Of a stretch of 6,224 bases of DNA, positions 1 through 6,077 are shown piece by piece. Every line of letters begins with the position of its first letter. Within the stretch, counting starts at the first letter, position 1. Below the pieces are notes generated by a model. It was not told the DNA's origin and made no database searches. It saw nothing but the letters and a program-made list of their open reading frames with translations. Origin of the DNA: an uncultured Frankineae bacterium (GTDB taxonomy: Bacteria > Actinomycetota > Actinomycetes > Mycobacteriales > SCTD01); the NCBI GenBank assembly GCA_902805805.1, contig CADCUE010000006.1:1-6224 (forward strand), in the 5' to 3' direction. The position numbers were made by a program, and so were the translations under genes.

Positions 1-1085
1 CCGCGTCGACCGGCGCGAGCCGTGCGGTGCCGCTGCTGAGCCCGGCCGAGGTCGACCGGGCCGTGGACGGTGACGAGGCCGTGCTCGTCGAGGGCGACCG
101 GGTGGGCTACGGCGACCGGCTGCGGGTGCTGGTGCGCCGCACCGACCGCGGTCCGGTGGTGCTGGCCGCCACCTCGGTGACCGCCGTGGACGACCCCCTC
201 CGGCTCGTGCGGGCGGCGCTGCTCGTCGGCCTGCCGCTGCTGCTGCTGGCCTCGACGGCGGGCGTCTGGCTGACGGTCGGACGCACGCTGCGGCCGGTCG
301 AGCAGCTGCGCGCCGGCGCCGAGGCGGTGACCGCCGCCGATCCCTCGCGCCGGCTGCCGGTGCCCGCCGCGGAGGACGAGGTGCGCCGCCTCGCCGAGAC
401 GCTCAACGGCATGCTCGACCGGCTCGAGGCGGGCGGCGCCCGTCAGCGCGCCTTCGTGGCCGACGCCGCGCACGAGCTGCGCAGTCCCCTCGCCGCGCTG
501 CGCACGGTGCTCGAGGTGGCGCTCGTCCACCCCGACCCGGAGGGGCCGGAGCCGACGCTGCGCACCGCCTCCGAGGAGGTGCTGCGGATGGCCCGCCTCG
601 TCGACGACCTGCTGCTGCTGGCCCGCCTCGACGCCGGCGCGTCCCCCGCACGGGGTGCCGGGCGGGCGCAGCGGGTCGACCTCGCCGAGGTCGTGCGCGA
701 GCTGGTGCCCGACGGCGTGGTGCTCCACCTCTCGCCGGCGCCCGTCGTCGCCGACCCCGACGCCCTCGTGCGGGTGGTGCGCAACCTGGTCGACAACGCC
801 GTGCGCCACGCCGCCTCGACCGTCACCGTGACGGTGTCCGCCGGCGAGCACGTCGAGCTGCTCGTCGACGACGACGGCCCCGGCATCCCCGAGCAGGAGC
901 GCAGCCGCGTGTTCGACCGCTTCCACCGCCTCGACAGCCCCCGCACGCGGGACGCCGGCGGCACCGGCCTGGGGCTCGCCATCGTCCGCGAGCTCGTCGC
1001 CGTGGCCGGCGGGACGGTCGGGGTGGAGGAGTCCCCGGCGGGCGGTGCGCGGCTGCGGGTGCAGCTGCCGCCTGCCCCGGGCTAG
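1..1085 (+). CDS. Two-component sensor histidine kinase, 5'-truncated by window edge
   Basis: This is the C-terminal part of a membrane-bound sensor kinase that autophosphorylates on histidine and passes the phosphate to a response regulator, whose gene probably lies upstream outside the window. The reading frame is open from base 3 to the TAG at 1083-1085, so the GTG at 27 is not the real start. Visible in order: about 60 residues of the extracytoplasmic sensor region; a transmembrane helix (bases ~213-278, Leu-rich); a HAMP linker beginning with the RTLRPVEQL stretch (~282-440); a HisKA domain with H-box FVADAAHELRSPL and phospho-acceptor His at 471-473; and an HATPase_c domain with N-box NLVDNAVRH (Asn at 795-797), G1 box DDDGPGIP (867-890), F-box FDRFHR and G2 box GTGLG (960-974). 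All catalytic boxes look intact, so it should be active. The signal sensed cannot be told. The stop codon overlaps that of the convergent DedA gene. Confidence 0.95.
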   Translation, partial: ASTGASRAVPLLSPAEVDRAVDGDEAVLVEGDRVGYGDRLRVLVRRTDRGPVVLAATSVTAVDDPLRLVRAALLVGLPLLLLASTAGVWLTVGRTLRPVEQLRAGAEAVTAADPSRRLPVPAAEDEVRRLAETLNGMLDRLEAGGARQRAFVADAAHELRSPLAALRTVLEVALVHPDPEGPEPTLRTASEEVLRMARLVDDLLLLARLDAGASPARGAGRAQRVDLAEVVRELVPDGVVLHLSPAPVVADPDALVRVVRNLVDNAVRHAASTVTVTVSAGEHVELLVDDDGPGIPEQERSRVFDRFHRLDSPRTRDAGGTGLGLAIVRELVAVAGGTVGVEESPAGGARLRVQLPPAPG

Positions 1086-1711
1086 GAGGCCGACCGCTCC
1101 GCGCGCCGGCGCCGCAGCGCCCGCCGCAGGCCGAGCAGCAGCAGCACCCCGAGAGCGAGGTAGACCGCGGTGTTCAGCCAGCCGCTGTAGCGCTCGATCT
1201 CGCTGAACTGCGCCCCCAGCGCGTAGCCCGACACGACGAAGACCGAGTTCCACACCCCGCTCCCGATCGTCGTCAGGACGAGGAAGCGCCAGCGCGGCAT
1301 CCGCTCGAGCCCGGCCGGCAGCGAGATCAGGCTGCGGACGACGGGGATGCAGCGGCCGATGAGCACCGACGACTGGCCGTGGCGCGCGAACCAGGACTCC
1401 GCCTTGTCCATGTCCTCCAGCTCGAGCAGCGGCATGCGGTCGACGAGCCGGCGGATGCGGTCGCGTCCGGTGCGGGCGCCGACCTCGTACAGCAGCAGCG
1501 CCCCGAGCACCGACCCGACGGTCGCCGCGACGACGACCAGCAGCAGGTCCATCCGGCCGCGCGACGCGAGGTAGCCGGCGAGGGGGAGCACCACCTCGCT
1601 GGGGATCGGCGGGAAGACGTTCTCGCCGAGGACGAGCACGCCGACGCCGATCTCCCCCAAGGCGTCCATCACGTCGGTGGCCACACCCGCGAGGCCGGTC
1701 AGCTCTGCCAC
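1082..1711 (-). CDS. DedA family (SNARE-associated/VTT domain) membrane protein
   Basis: An integral membrane protein of the DedA family, whose members take part in membrane homeostasis, proton-motive-force-linked transport or lipid scrambling; the substrate here is unknown. From the GTG at 1711 it has 209 residues, close to the usual ~200. The family signature GENVFPPIPSEVVLPLAGY lies at residues ~29-47, including Glu30. The second signature GRCIPVVRSLISLPAG (~118-133) has Arg119 and Arg125 six residues apart, like the essential arginine pair known in E. coli YqjA/YghB. Hydrophobic segments surround both signatures, another lies near the C-terminus, and the tail is Arg-rich and probably cytoplasmic. 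The start is uncertain: GTG 1711 and ATG 1669 (195 aa) both keep the first signature and neither has a good ribosome site. It is the last gene of a probable three-gene unit, 29 bp after the GNAT gene, and its TAG stop shares CTAG with the kinase stop. Confidence 0.9.
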   Translation of the reverse strand: MAELTGLAGVATDVMDALGEIGVGVLVLGENVFPPIPSEVVLPLAGYLASRGRMDLLLVVVAATVGSVLGALLLYEVGARTGRDRIRRLVDRMPLLELEDMDKAESWFARHGQSSVLIGRCIPVVRSLISLPAGLERMPRWRFLVLTTIGSGVWNSVFVVSGYALGAQFSEIERYSGWLNTAVYLALGVLLLLGLRRALRRRRAERSAS

Positions 1712-1740
1712 CCCACCAGACTGCCCCAGGGCGGGGAGCC

Positions 1741-2628
1741 TCAGCGGGTGACGTCGAACTCCCACCGGGTGAACTGCTCGACGACGCGCATGCCGGCCTT
1801 CTCGTACAGCGCGAGCGCGCCCGTCGGGTTGCCGGCGTCGACGCCGAGCACCGTCGCCGGCAGGCCGCGCTCGCGGTGGCGCCGGAACGACTCGTGCAGC
1901 AGGGCCAGCGCCAGCCCGCGTCCGCGGTGCGCCCGGTCGACGGCCAGCTGGCGGACGAAGCCGTGCTCGGAGGTCTCCTCGCCGAGGGCCGTCCCGACGA
2001 CCTCCCCGTCCACGGTGGCGACGAGGCACAGCGACGCGTCGAACCGGTCGGTGTCGAGCAGGTACGCCGCCCACTGCTCGAACGGCCGCTCGTGCTCACC
2101 GCCGATCTCGGCGAAGCACCGCTGCACGAGCGCGTGCACCGGGCGCTCGTCGTCGGGACGGCGCAGGTCGTGCACGTCGACCCCCGCCGGCCACACCGGC
2201 TCGGGGCTCGGGGCGTCGAGCTCGCGCCGCATGCGCCAGAACCGGCGCTCGGCCGTCCACCCGCGCCGGGCGAACAGCCGGTCGAGCGGCGGGTCGGCGT
2301 CGGGGGAGTAGTGCTCGAGGGGCGAGCGGAACGCCTCGAGCCAGTCGAGCAGCCGGTCCTCGAGCCCGTCCTCGCGCAGCGACAGGTCGACGACGGTGTC
2401 GGCGTCGCGGCCGCTGCGCACCGCGTAGCCGACCACGCGCCCGTCCGCCTCGAGCACGAGGGTCCCGGTCGTCAGGTCGAAGCCGGGCTCGTCCCAGTCG
2501 CGCAGGACGTCGGAGGGCTCGGTGTCGACGAACCCGCGGACGGCGGCGTCGTACGCGCAGTACAGCGCCGTCACGGCGTCGAGGTCGTCGCGGGTCGCTG
2601 GTCGCTCCACGAGCGTGCGCGCGGTCAT
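1741..2628 (-). CDS. Tandem GNAT-family N-acetyltransferase
   Basis: A 295-residue protein with two GNAT-like halves, predicted to move an acyl group from acyl-CoA to an unknown amine. The C-terminal half (~150-295) carries the recognisable acetyl-CoA site: FVRQLAVDRAHRGRGLALAL (~224-243), with the R-x-x-G-x-A pyrophosphate-binding pattern at R235/G238/A240, then GNPTGALALYEKAGM (~266-280) with the usual Asn and Tyr. The N-terminal half (~8-120) has GNAT-like spacing (a strand ending in GRVVGYAV near residue 67) but no R-x-x-G-x-G/A loop, so it is probably non-catalytic. This two-domain layout and length resemble mycothiol synthase MshD, but I cannot show it is that enzyme and leave it unnamed. 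The ATG start at 2628 has a weak AGG about 10 nt upstream. It lies 21 bp after the DUF2236 gene and 29 bp before the DedA gene, which fits co-transcription. Confidence 0.9.
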   Translation of the reverse strand: MTARTLVERPATRDDLDAVTALYCAYDAAVRGFVDTEPSDVLRDWDEPGFDLTTGTLVLEADGRVVGYAVRSGRDADTVVDLSLREDGLEDRLLDWLEAFRSPLEHYSPDADPPLDRLFARRGWTAERRFWRMRRELDAPSPEPVWPAGVDVHDLRRPDDERPVHALVQRCFAEIGGEHERPFEQWAAYLLDTDRFDASLCLVATVDGEVVGTALGEETSEHGFVRQLAVDRAHRGRGLALALLHESFRRHRERGLPATVLGVDAGNPTGALALYEKAGMRVVEQFTRWEFDVTR

Positions 2629-2649
2629 GGCGCGCGAGCCTGCCAGCGG

Positions 2650-3507
2650 TCAGGCCGTCGGCGCCACCGGGTTCTCGAGCCGCGCGCGGGCGTCCTTGAG
2701 GTGGGGGCCGGCGCGCAGCGCGTCGGGCACCACCAGCAGGCCGGTGCGGAACGCGAGCCCCGCCGCGGTGGCGGCGACGTCGGTCGTCGGCAGCCCGGGC
2801 AGGGAGTACAGCCGGCGCGCCCACCGGGGCAGCATCGCGAAGGCCGCGGTCGCCACCGCCGCCCAGGCCGGCCGGGCCGGGGTCCCGAGCTGCACGAGCG
2901 CGGGCATCGGCGGCCACAGCACGAAGCGGACGGCCTCCCGCGCGCCGGCGGTCACCCGCAGCTGCGGCTGCACGTCGCGGAAGTAGGTCGCCATCTGCCC
3001 GACGGTCGCCGGCACGGTGGCCGGGTCGAGGCCGACGAGCTCGGCGCTGCGCAGCTGCTCGGTGTAGTAGCGGTCCTGCTCGGCGTCCGACAGGCGCAGC
3101 CCGCAGCGGACGGCCGTCGACAGGAACGACTCGACCTCGACGCAGTGGACCCAGCGCAGCAGCGCCGGGTCGTCGACGCGGTAGGCGGTGCCGCTCTCGG
3201 GCTCGATGCCGCCCAGCCGCCGGTGGATGCCGCGCACCCGCGCTCCCGCCCGGCGGGCCTGCTCGGTCGTGCCGTAGGTCGTGACGCCGACGTACTCCGC
3301 CGTCCGGAACAGCCGCCCCCACGGGTCGGCGCGGAAGTCGCTGTGGGAGATGACGCCGTGCATCGCCAGCGGGTGCAGCGCCTGCAGCAGCAGCGCCCGC
3401 AGCCCGGCGACGGCCATCGACGGGTCGGCGTGGACGCGCCACGTCACGCTGTCGGGGCCGTGCAGCCCGGGGTCCGGCGCTGCGGGGACGTCGGGCTGCG
3501 CGCTCAT
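2650..3507 (-). CDS. Oxygenase MpaB family protein (DUF2236)
   Basis: A 285-residue member of the DUF2236 / MpaB / rubber-oxygenase (Lcp) catalytic-domain family. Characterised relatives are heme-dependent oxygenases that cleave carbon-carbon double bonds, but most bacterial members have no known substrate. Typical family segments are visible: GPDSVTWRVHADPSM (~17-31), LQALHPLAMHGVISHS (~41-56), RLFRTAEYV (65-73), IHRRLGG (94-100) and a later WVH near ALLRWVHCVEVESFL. Arg65 and Thr69 have the same four-residue spacing as Arg164/Thr168 of Lcp, and His95 lies 26 residues on, a candidate heme ligand (inference from memory of that structure). No signal peptide is seen, so it is probably cytoplasmic. 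I chose ATG 3507, preceded by CAGGG, because the family-like N-terminus starts soon after; the in-frame GTG at 3543 would add 12 unrelated residues. It is first in a probable operon and divergent from the heme monooxygenase gene. Confidence 0.88.
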   Translation of the reverse strand: MSAQPDVPAAPDPGLHGPDSVTWRVHADPSMAVAGLRALLLQALHPLAMHGVISHSDFRADPWGRLFRTAEYVGVTTYGTTEQARRAGARVRGIHRRLGGIEPESGTAYRVDDPALLRWVHCVEVESFLSTAVRCGLRLSDAEQDRYYTEQLRSAELVGLDPATVPATVGQMATYFRDVQPQLRVTAGAREAVRFVLWPPMPALVQLGTPARPAWAAVATAAFAMLPRWARRLYSLPGLPTTDVAATAAGLAFRTGLLVVPDALRAGPHLKDARARLENPVAPTA

Positions 3508-3602
3508 CCCTGCGAGGTTCCCATGTCGGGCGAACCACCACACCTCGGAGCGCGGCCGCGCCCGGCATGGGCGAGGCTGGTGCCTCGAACCGAGGAGGAG
3601 CC
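3508..3602. promoter_or_regulatory. Divergent intergenic region with GGTTC/GAACC half-sites
   Basis: This 95-bp gap separates the start of the DUF2236 gene (leftward) from the start of the MhuD-like gene (rightward) and should hold at least part of both promoters. It contains GGTTC at 3516-3520 and its complement GAACC at 3532-3536 (an inverted pair with an 11-bp spacer), plus a second GAACC at 3587-3591. No TA dinucleotide occurs anywhere in it, so no TANNNT-type -10 box is present on either strand. Promoters may therefore be atypical or reach into the coding sequences. The regulatory role is inferred from position only. Confidence 0.4.
3593..3598 (+). promoter_or_regulatory. Shine-Dalgarno site of the MhuD-like gene
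   Basis: AGGAGG lies four bases before the GTG at 3603 and is the strongest ribosome-binding site in the window. It decides the start of the small monooxygenase gene: the in-frame ATG at 3567, which would add 12 residues, has no such site. Its first three bases are also the 3' arm of a short inverted repeat (CCTCG 3583-3587 / CGAGG 3591-3595). Confidence 0.75.
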
Positions 3603-3941
3603 GTGTCGTACGTCGCGATCAACGTCCTGAGCGTCCCGGAGGGCGCCGGCAGCACGCTCGAGGAGCGCTTCGCCGCCCGTCAGGGCGCCGTCGACGGCGC
3701 CCCCGGCTTCGAGCACTTCGAGCTGCTCCGGCCGCTCGAGGGCACCGACGACTACCTCGTCTACACGCGCTGGCGCAGCGAGGAGGACTTCACCGCCTGG
3801 CGGTCGTCGCAGTCCTTCGGCGCCGGGCACGCGCAGGCGAGCGGTCGTCCGGAGGGCGCCCGTCCCGCCGCGACCGGCTCGACGATCTGGGCGTTCGAGG
3901 TCGTGCAGACCTCCGACGGGAGCGCTCAGACGGAGGCGTGA
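3603..3941 (+). CDS. MhuD-like heme-degrading / antibiotic biosynthesis monooxygenase (ABM) domain protein
   Basis: A 112-residue single-domain ABM (dimeric ferredoxin-like) protein. Generic annotation would be antibiotic biosynthesis monooxygenase, but it resembles mycobacterial MhuD, which opens heme to mycobilin and frees iron in the cytoplasm. From the GTG start, Asn7 (YVAINVLSVP) and Trp66 (FTAWRSS) fall at the same positions as the heme-site Asn7 and Trp66 of MhuD. His76 (GAGHAQ) matches the heme ligand His75 after a one-residue insertion. Other shared pieces as I recall the MhuD sequence are VPEGAG, ERFAAR, APGFEHFELLRP and a C-terminal FEVV strand. The start is fixed by AGGAGG four bases upstream. 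It is monocistronic here: divergent from the DUF2236 gene, with a 3' end overlapping the convergent hydrolase gene by 16 bp. Heme degradation is a family-based inference; no uptake genes for heme or iron are visible. Confidence 0.9.
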   Translation: MSYVAINVLSVPEGAGSTLEERFAARQGAVDGAPGFEHFELLRPLEGTDDYLVYTRWRSEEDFTAWRSSQSFGAGHAQASGRPEGARPAATGSTIWAFEVVQTSDGSAQTEA

Positions 3942-4786
3942 GGCTCGGGGAGGAACGCCAGCAGCGCCTTGACCGTCGCCTCCGGCTGCTCGACGGCCGG
4001 CGAGTGGACGGCGTCGGCCACGACGGCGTGGGTGGCACCGAGCCGCTGCGCCATGTCGGTCTGCGCGGCGGGTGACCACGCGTCGTCGTGCTCGCCGTGC
4101 AGCACGAGGACCGGCACGCCGGTCGCGCGCAGCTCGGCGACCCGGTCGGGCTCGCCCTCGAGGTCGTGCGACATGCCGATCAGCGCGGCGGGGCTGGAGG
4201 CGAGCATCCGGTCGCGCAGGAAGCACTGCGTGGAGGCGTCGAGCAGCAGGAACTTCTCGTCGACGGCGTTGAGCGCGTCCATCGCCTCGACGACGGGGGC
4301 GATGCCCTGCGCGGCCAGCTCGCGCAGCGGCGCCAGCACGGCCGTGCGCGGCCCGGTCAGGCCAGCCGGGCCGGAGCCCATGAGCGTGAGGGAGCGGAAC
4401 GCCTCGGGTCGCTGCAGGACGGCGGCGCGCGAGACCAGCCCGCCGAAGCTGTGCCCGACGAGGTGGACGGGGCCGTCGCGCAGCTCGTCGACGACGGCCA
4501 GCAGGTCGCGCCCGAGCGCCTCGACGCCGTAGGCGGACGGGTCGTCGGGGCCCGGCGACTGGTGCTGCCCGCGCTGGTCGAGCAGGACGACCGGGTGGCC
4601 GGCCTCGACGAGCGGCGCGGCGAGCAGGCGGAAGTCCTCCTTGCTGCCGGTGAAGCCCGGCACCAGGAGCACGGTCGAGCGCGACCGCACCTCGGGCGCG
4701 GCGCGCAGGACCGCGAGCGGGCCGCCCGGCACGTCGAGGAGCGACAGCTCGAGGTCGAGGTCGGTGCAGATCGGGTGCAGAGCCAC
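3926..4786 (-). CDS. Alpha/beta-fold hydrolase
   Basis: A 286-residue single-domain alpha/beta hydrolase, probably a cytoplasmic serine esterase or similar hydrolase of unknown substrate. Visible features in order: strand and oxyanion-hole region VLLVPGFTGS (~39-48); LLDQRGQHQSPG (68-79), the usual loop after strand 4; nucleophile elbow GHSFGG with Ser113; a helical cap region (~140-215); the acid region VLHGEHDDAWSP with Asp234 (or Asp235); and AVHSP with catalytic His261. The triad is complete. There is no signal peptide or membrane helix. The GTG at 4786 is the first possible start after an in-frame TAG four codons upstream (4796-4798), so the N-terminus is well bounded. It lies 25 bp after the TSUP gene and is probably the last gene of that unit. 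Its 3' end overlaps the monooxygenase gene tail to tail. Confidence 0.93.
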   Translation of the reverse strand: MALHPICTDLDLELSLLDVPGGPLAVLRAAPEVRSRSTVLLVPGFTGSKEDFRLLAAPLVEAGHPVVLLDQRGQHQSPGPDDPSAYGVEALGRDLLAVVDELRDGPVHLVGHSFGGLVSRAAVLQRPEAFRSLTLMGSGPAGLTGPRTAVLAPLRELAAQGIAPVVEAMDALNAVDEKFLLLDASTQCFLRDRMLASSPAALIGMSHDLEGEPDRVAELRATGVPVLVLHGEHDDAWSPAAQTDMAQRLGATHAVVADAVHSPAVEQPEATVKALLAFLPEPHASV

Positions 4787-4811
4787 GCGTCCAGGCTAGG
4801 GGCGGCGGGTG

Positions 4812-5552
4812 TCAGGCCAGCCGGGCGGCCTGCACGAGGTACGTCACACCGACGGCCGACACGACCCACCGGGTGGCGGTGCGGAAGGAGGCGTCGGACA
4901 GCCGGTCGAGCAGGCGACCGCCGACGACGGTGCCGAGCATCGACAGCGGCACGGCGAGCAGCAGCACTCGCACCGGGAGGTCGGTGCCGCCGCCCGACAG
5001 CAGCGGTCCGCCGTACAGCACGACCTTGGCGGTGTGCGACAGCACCTGGGTGGCGGCCTTCGTCGCGACGACCGCGTGGCGGCCGAGCGACGTGCGGACG
5101 AAGAAGACGTCGAGCAGCGGCCCGGCCACGCCTGCCACGAGGTTGACCGACGTGACGGCCAGGCCGGCCGCGACCGCGTGCGCCGGCCGGGAGGCGTCCA
5201 GGCGCAGGACGCCCTTCGGCAGCCACACCAGCAGCGGGACCAGGCCGAGGAACAGGTAGGTGAGCGGCGTCGACGGCACGTAGCGGACGGCGGCCAGCAG
5301 CGCCCCGGCCGTCACCGAGCCCACGGCGTACCAGCCGATCACCCGCCAGGACACGTGACCGCGGTGCAGGACCGCGCGCCAGCCGTTGCTGACCAGCTGC
5401 AGCAGGCCGTGGGCGACGAACGCGGTCGCCGCCGGCAGCACGAGCAGCAGCGCGCCCATGAGCAGCAGGCCGCCGGCCATGCCGAGCACGCCCGAGACGG
5501 TGGCCGTGACGAAGGCGGCGAGCAGGACGAAGCCGCCGGCGAGCAGGCTCAC
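4812..5552 (-). CDS. TSUP family (TauE/SafE-type) membrane transporter
   Basis: A 246-residue, very hydrophobic integral membrane protein of the TSUP / sulfite exporter TauE/SafE family, which moves small anions such as sulfite, sulfonates or sulfoacetate; the substrate here is unknown. The N-terminal family repeat is visible as SGVLGMAGGLLLMGALL (~20-36). Its echo in the second half is the VNLVAGVAGPLLDVFFV stretch. The C-terminal repeat ends in GTVVGGRLLDRLS followed by a last helix. The length and hydrophobic pattern fit about eight transmembrane segments. The GTG start at 5552 shares bases with the TGA stop of the phosphoesterase (GTGA, 5549-5552). No Shine-Dalgarno sequence precedes it, so translation is likely coupled to the upstream gene. 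It lacks sulfur-metabolism neighbours that would support a sulfite role. Confidence 0.9.
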   Translation of the reverse strand: MSLLAGGFVLLAAFVTATVSGVLGMAGGLLLMGALLLVLPAATAFVAHGLLQLVSNGWRAVLHRGHVSWRVIGWYAVGSVTAGALLAAVRYVPSTPLTYLFLGLVPLLVWLPKGVLRLDASRPAHAVAAGLAVTSVNLVAGVAGPLLDVFFVRTSLGRHAVVATKAATQVLSHTAKVVLYGGPLLSGGGTDLPVRVLLLAVPLSMLGTVVGGRLLDRLSDASFRTATRWVVSAVGVTYLVQAARLA

Positions 5553-6052
5553 GCGTCGCGCGCGGTCGGGTGCAGCACCACGTCCCGGACGGCGCCGTCG
5601 GCGAGGACGGCCGTCATGAAGGTGCAGGTCGGCTGACGACGGCGGTCGGTCGGCGAGCCGGGGTTGAGCAGGCGCAGCCCGCCCGGCGAGGTGGAGTCCC
5701 AGGGGATGTGGCTGTGCCCGAAGACCAGCAGGTCGGTGTCGGGGTGGGCGGCGTCGGCCCGCACCTCGCGCCCGGCGCGCCCGCCGGTCTCGTGCACGAC
5801 GGCGACCCGGACGCCCTCCAGCGTCGCCCGGGCGGTGTGCGGCAGGCGCGCCCGCAGCTCCGCCCCGTCGTTGTTGCCCCAGCAGGCCAGCAGGCGCTGC
5901 GAGCGCTCCTCCAGCCGGTCGAGCAGCTCGACCGACACCCAGTCACCGGCGTGGACGACGAGGTCGGCGCGCTCGACCTCGCCCCACACCTGGGCGGGCA
6001 GGTCCTTGGCGCGCTTGGGCAGGTGGGTGTCGGCGAGGAGCAGCAGTCGCAC
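5549..6052 (-). CDS. YfcE/MJ0936-type metallophosphoesterase
   Basis: A 167-residue calcineurin-like phosphoesterase of the compact YfcE/MJ0936 type, predicted to use two metal ions to hydrolyse phosphomono- or diesters in the cytoplasm; the natural substrate is unknown. All metal-binding motifs are present in order: ADTH (Asp8, His10), HAGDW (Asp37), GNND (Asn60), VVHE (His86) and GHSH (His112, His114). A conserved LLNPGSP turn follows at 127-133. The length matches the family. The GTG start at 6052 puts the first beta strand (RLLLLADTH) directly at the N-terminus as usual, but no ribosome site is seen. It is the first gene of a leftward unit with the TSUP and hydrolase genes and is divergent from the VOC gene with only 32 bp between starts. 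Confidence 0.93.
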   Translation of the reverse strand: MRLLLLADTHLPKRAKDLPAQVWGEVERADLVVHAGDWVSVELLDRLEERSQRLLACWGNNDGAELRARLPHTARATLEGVRVAVVHETGGRAGREVRADAAHPDTDLLVFGHSHIPWDSTSPGGLRLLNPGSPTDRRRQPTCTFMTAVLADGAVRDVVLHPTARDA

Positions 6053-6071
6053 GCGGACCAGTGTCGCGGGT

Positions 6072-6077
6072 GGTAGG
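6072..6077 (+). promoter_or_regulatory. Probable ribosome-binding site of the VOC gene
   Basis: GGTAGG ends seven bases before the ATG at 6085. This spacing supports that start over the ATG two codons later at 6091. It lies inside the 32-bp divergent gap, the only non-coding sequence between the phosphoesterase and VOC starts. Confidence 0.5.

Noticed and set aside
1133..1148. CAG/CTG trinucleotide runs (also near 237-248 and other places)
   Set aside because: They encode Leu-rich transmembrane segments with the preferred CTG codon and are not expanded microsatellites.
1712..1740. Possible CCCC/GGGG hairpin between the GNAT and DedA genes as a terminator
   Set aside because: The stem is about four base pairs with no U-run. 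The 29-bp spacing fits an operon better.
1712..2074. N-terminal extension of the DedA frame up to 2074
   Set aside because: It lies inside the GNAT gene and reads as Arg-rich non-membrane sequence. DedA proteins begin shortly before the ENVFPPIPSE signature, so the start was set at 1711.
3516..3521. GGAACC on the minus strand as an ECF-sigma -35 box for the DUF2236 gene
   Set aside because: It lies only about 9-15 bp before the chosen ATG, so a matching -10 would fall inside the gene.
1876..3655. Long open frames overlapping the GNAT and DUF2236 genes, on + (1876-3630) and on - in another frame (2096-3655)
   Set aside because: They encode low-complexity Arg/Gly/Pro/Ala-rich sequence without domain motifs, and they overlap genes with intact family signatures. 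Long shadow frames are expected where stop codons are rare because of high GC.
3911..3927. CTCC-GACG-GGAG stem and GAGCGCTC palindrome at the monooxygenase 3' end as a terminator
   Set aside because: The stem has only four base pairs, there is no U-run, and the sequence is coding.
4073..5226. Other-frame open stretches across the hydrolase and TSUP genes (for example 4088-5146 + and 4357-5226 -)
   Set aside because: The composition is biased and there are no recognisable motifs, while the hydrolase triad and TSUP signatures lie in the chosen frames.
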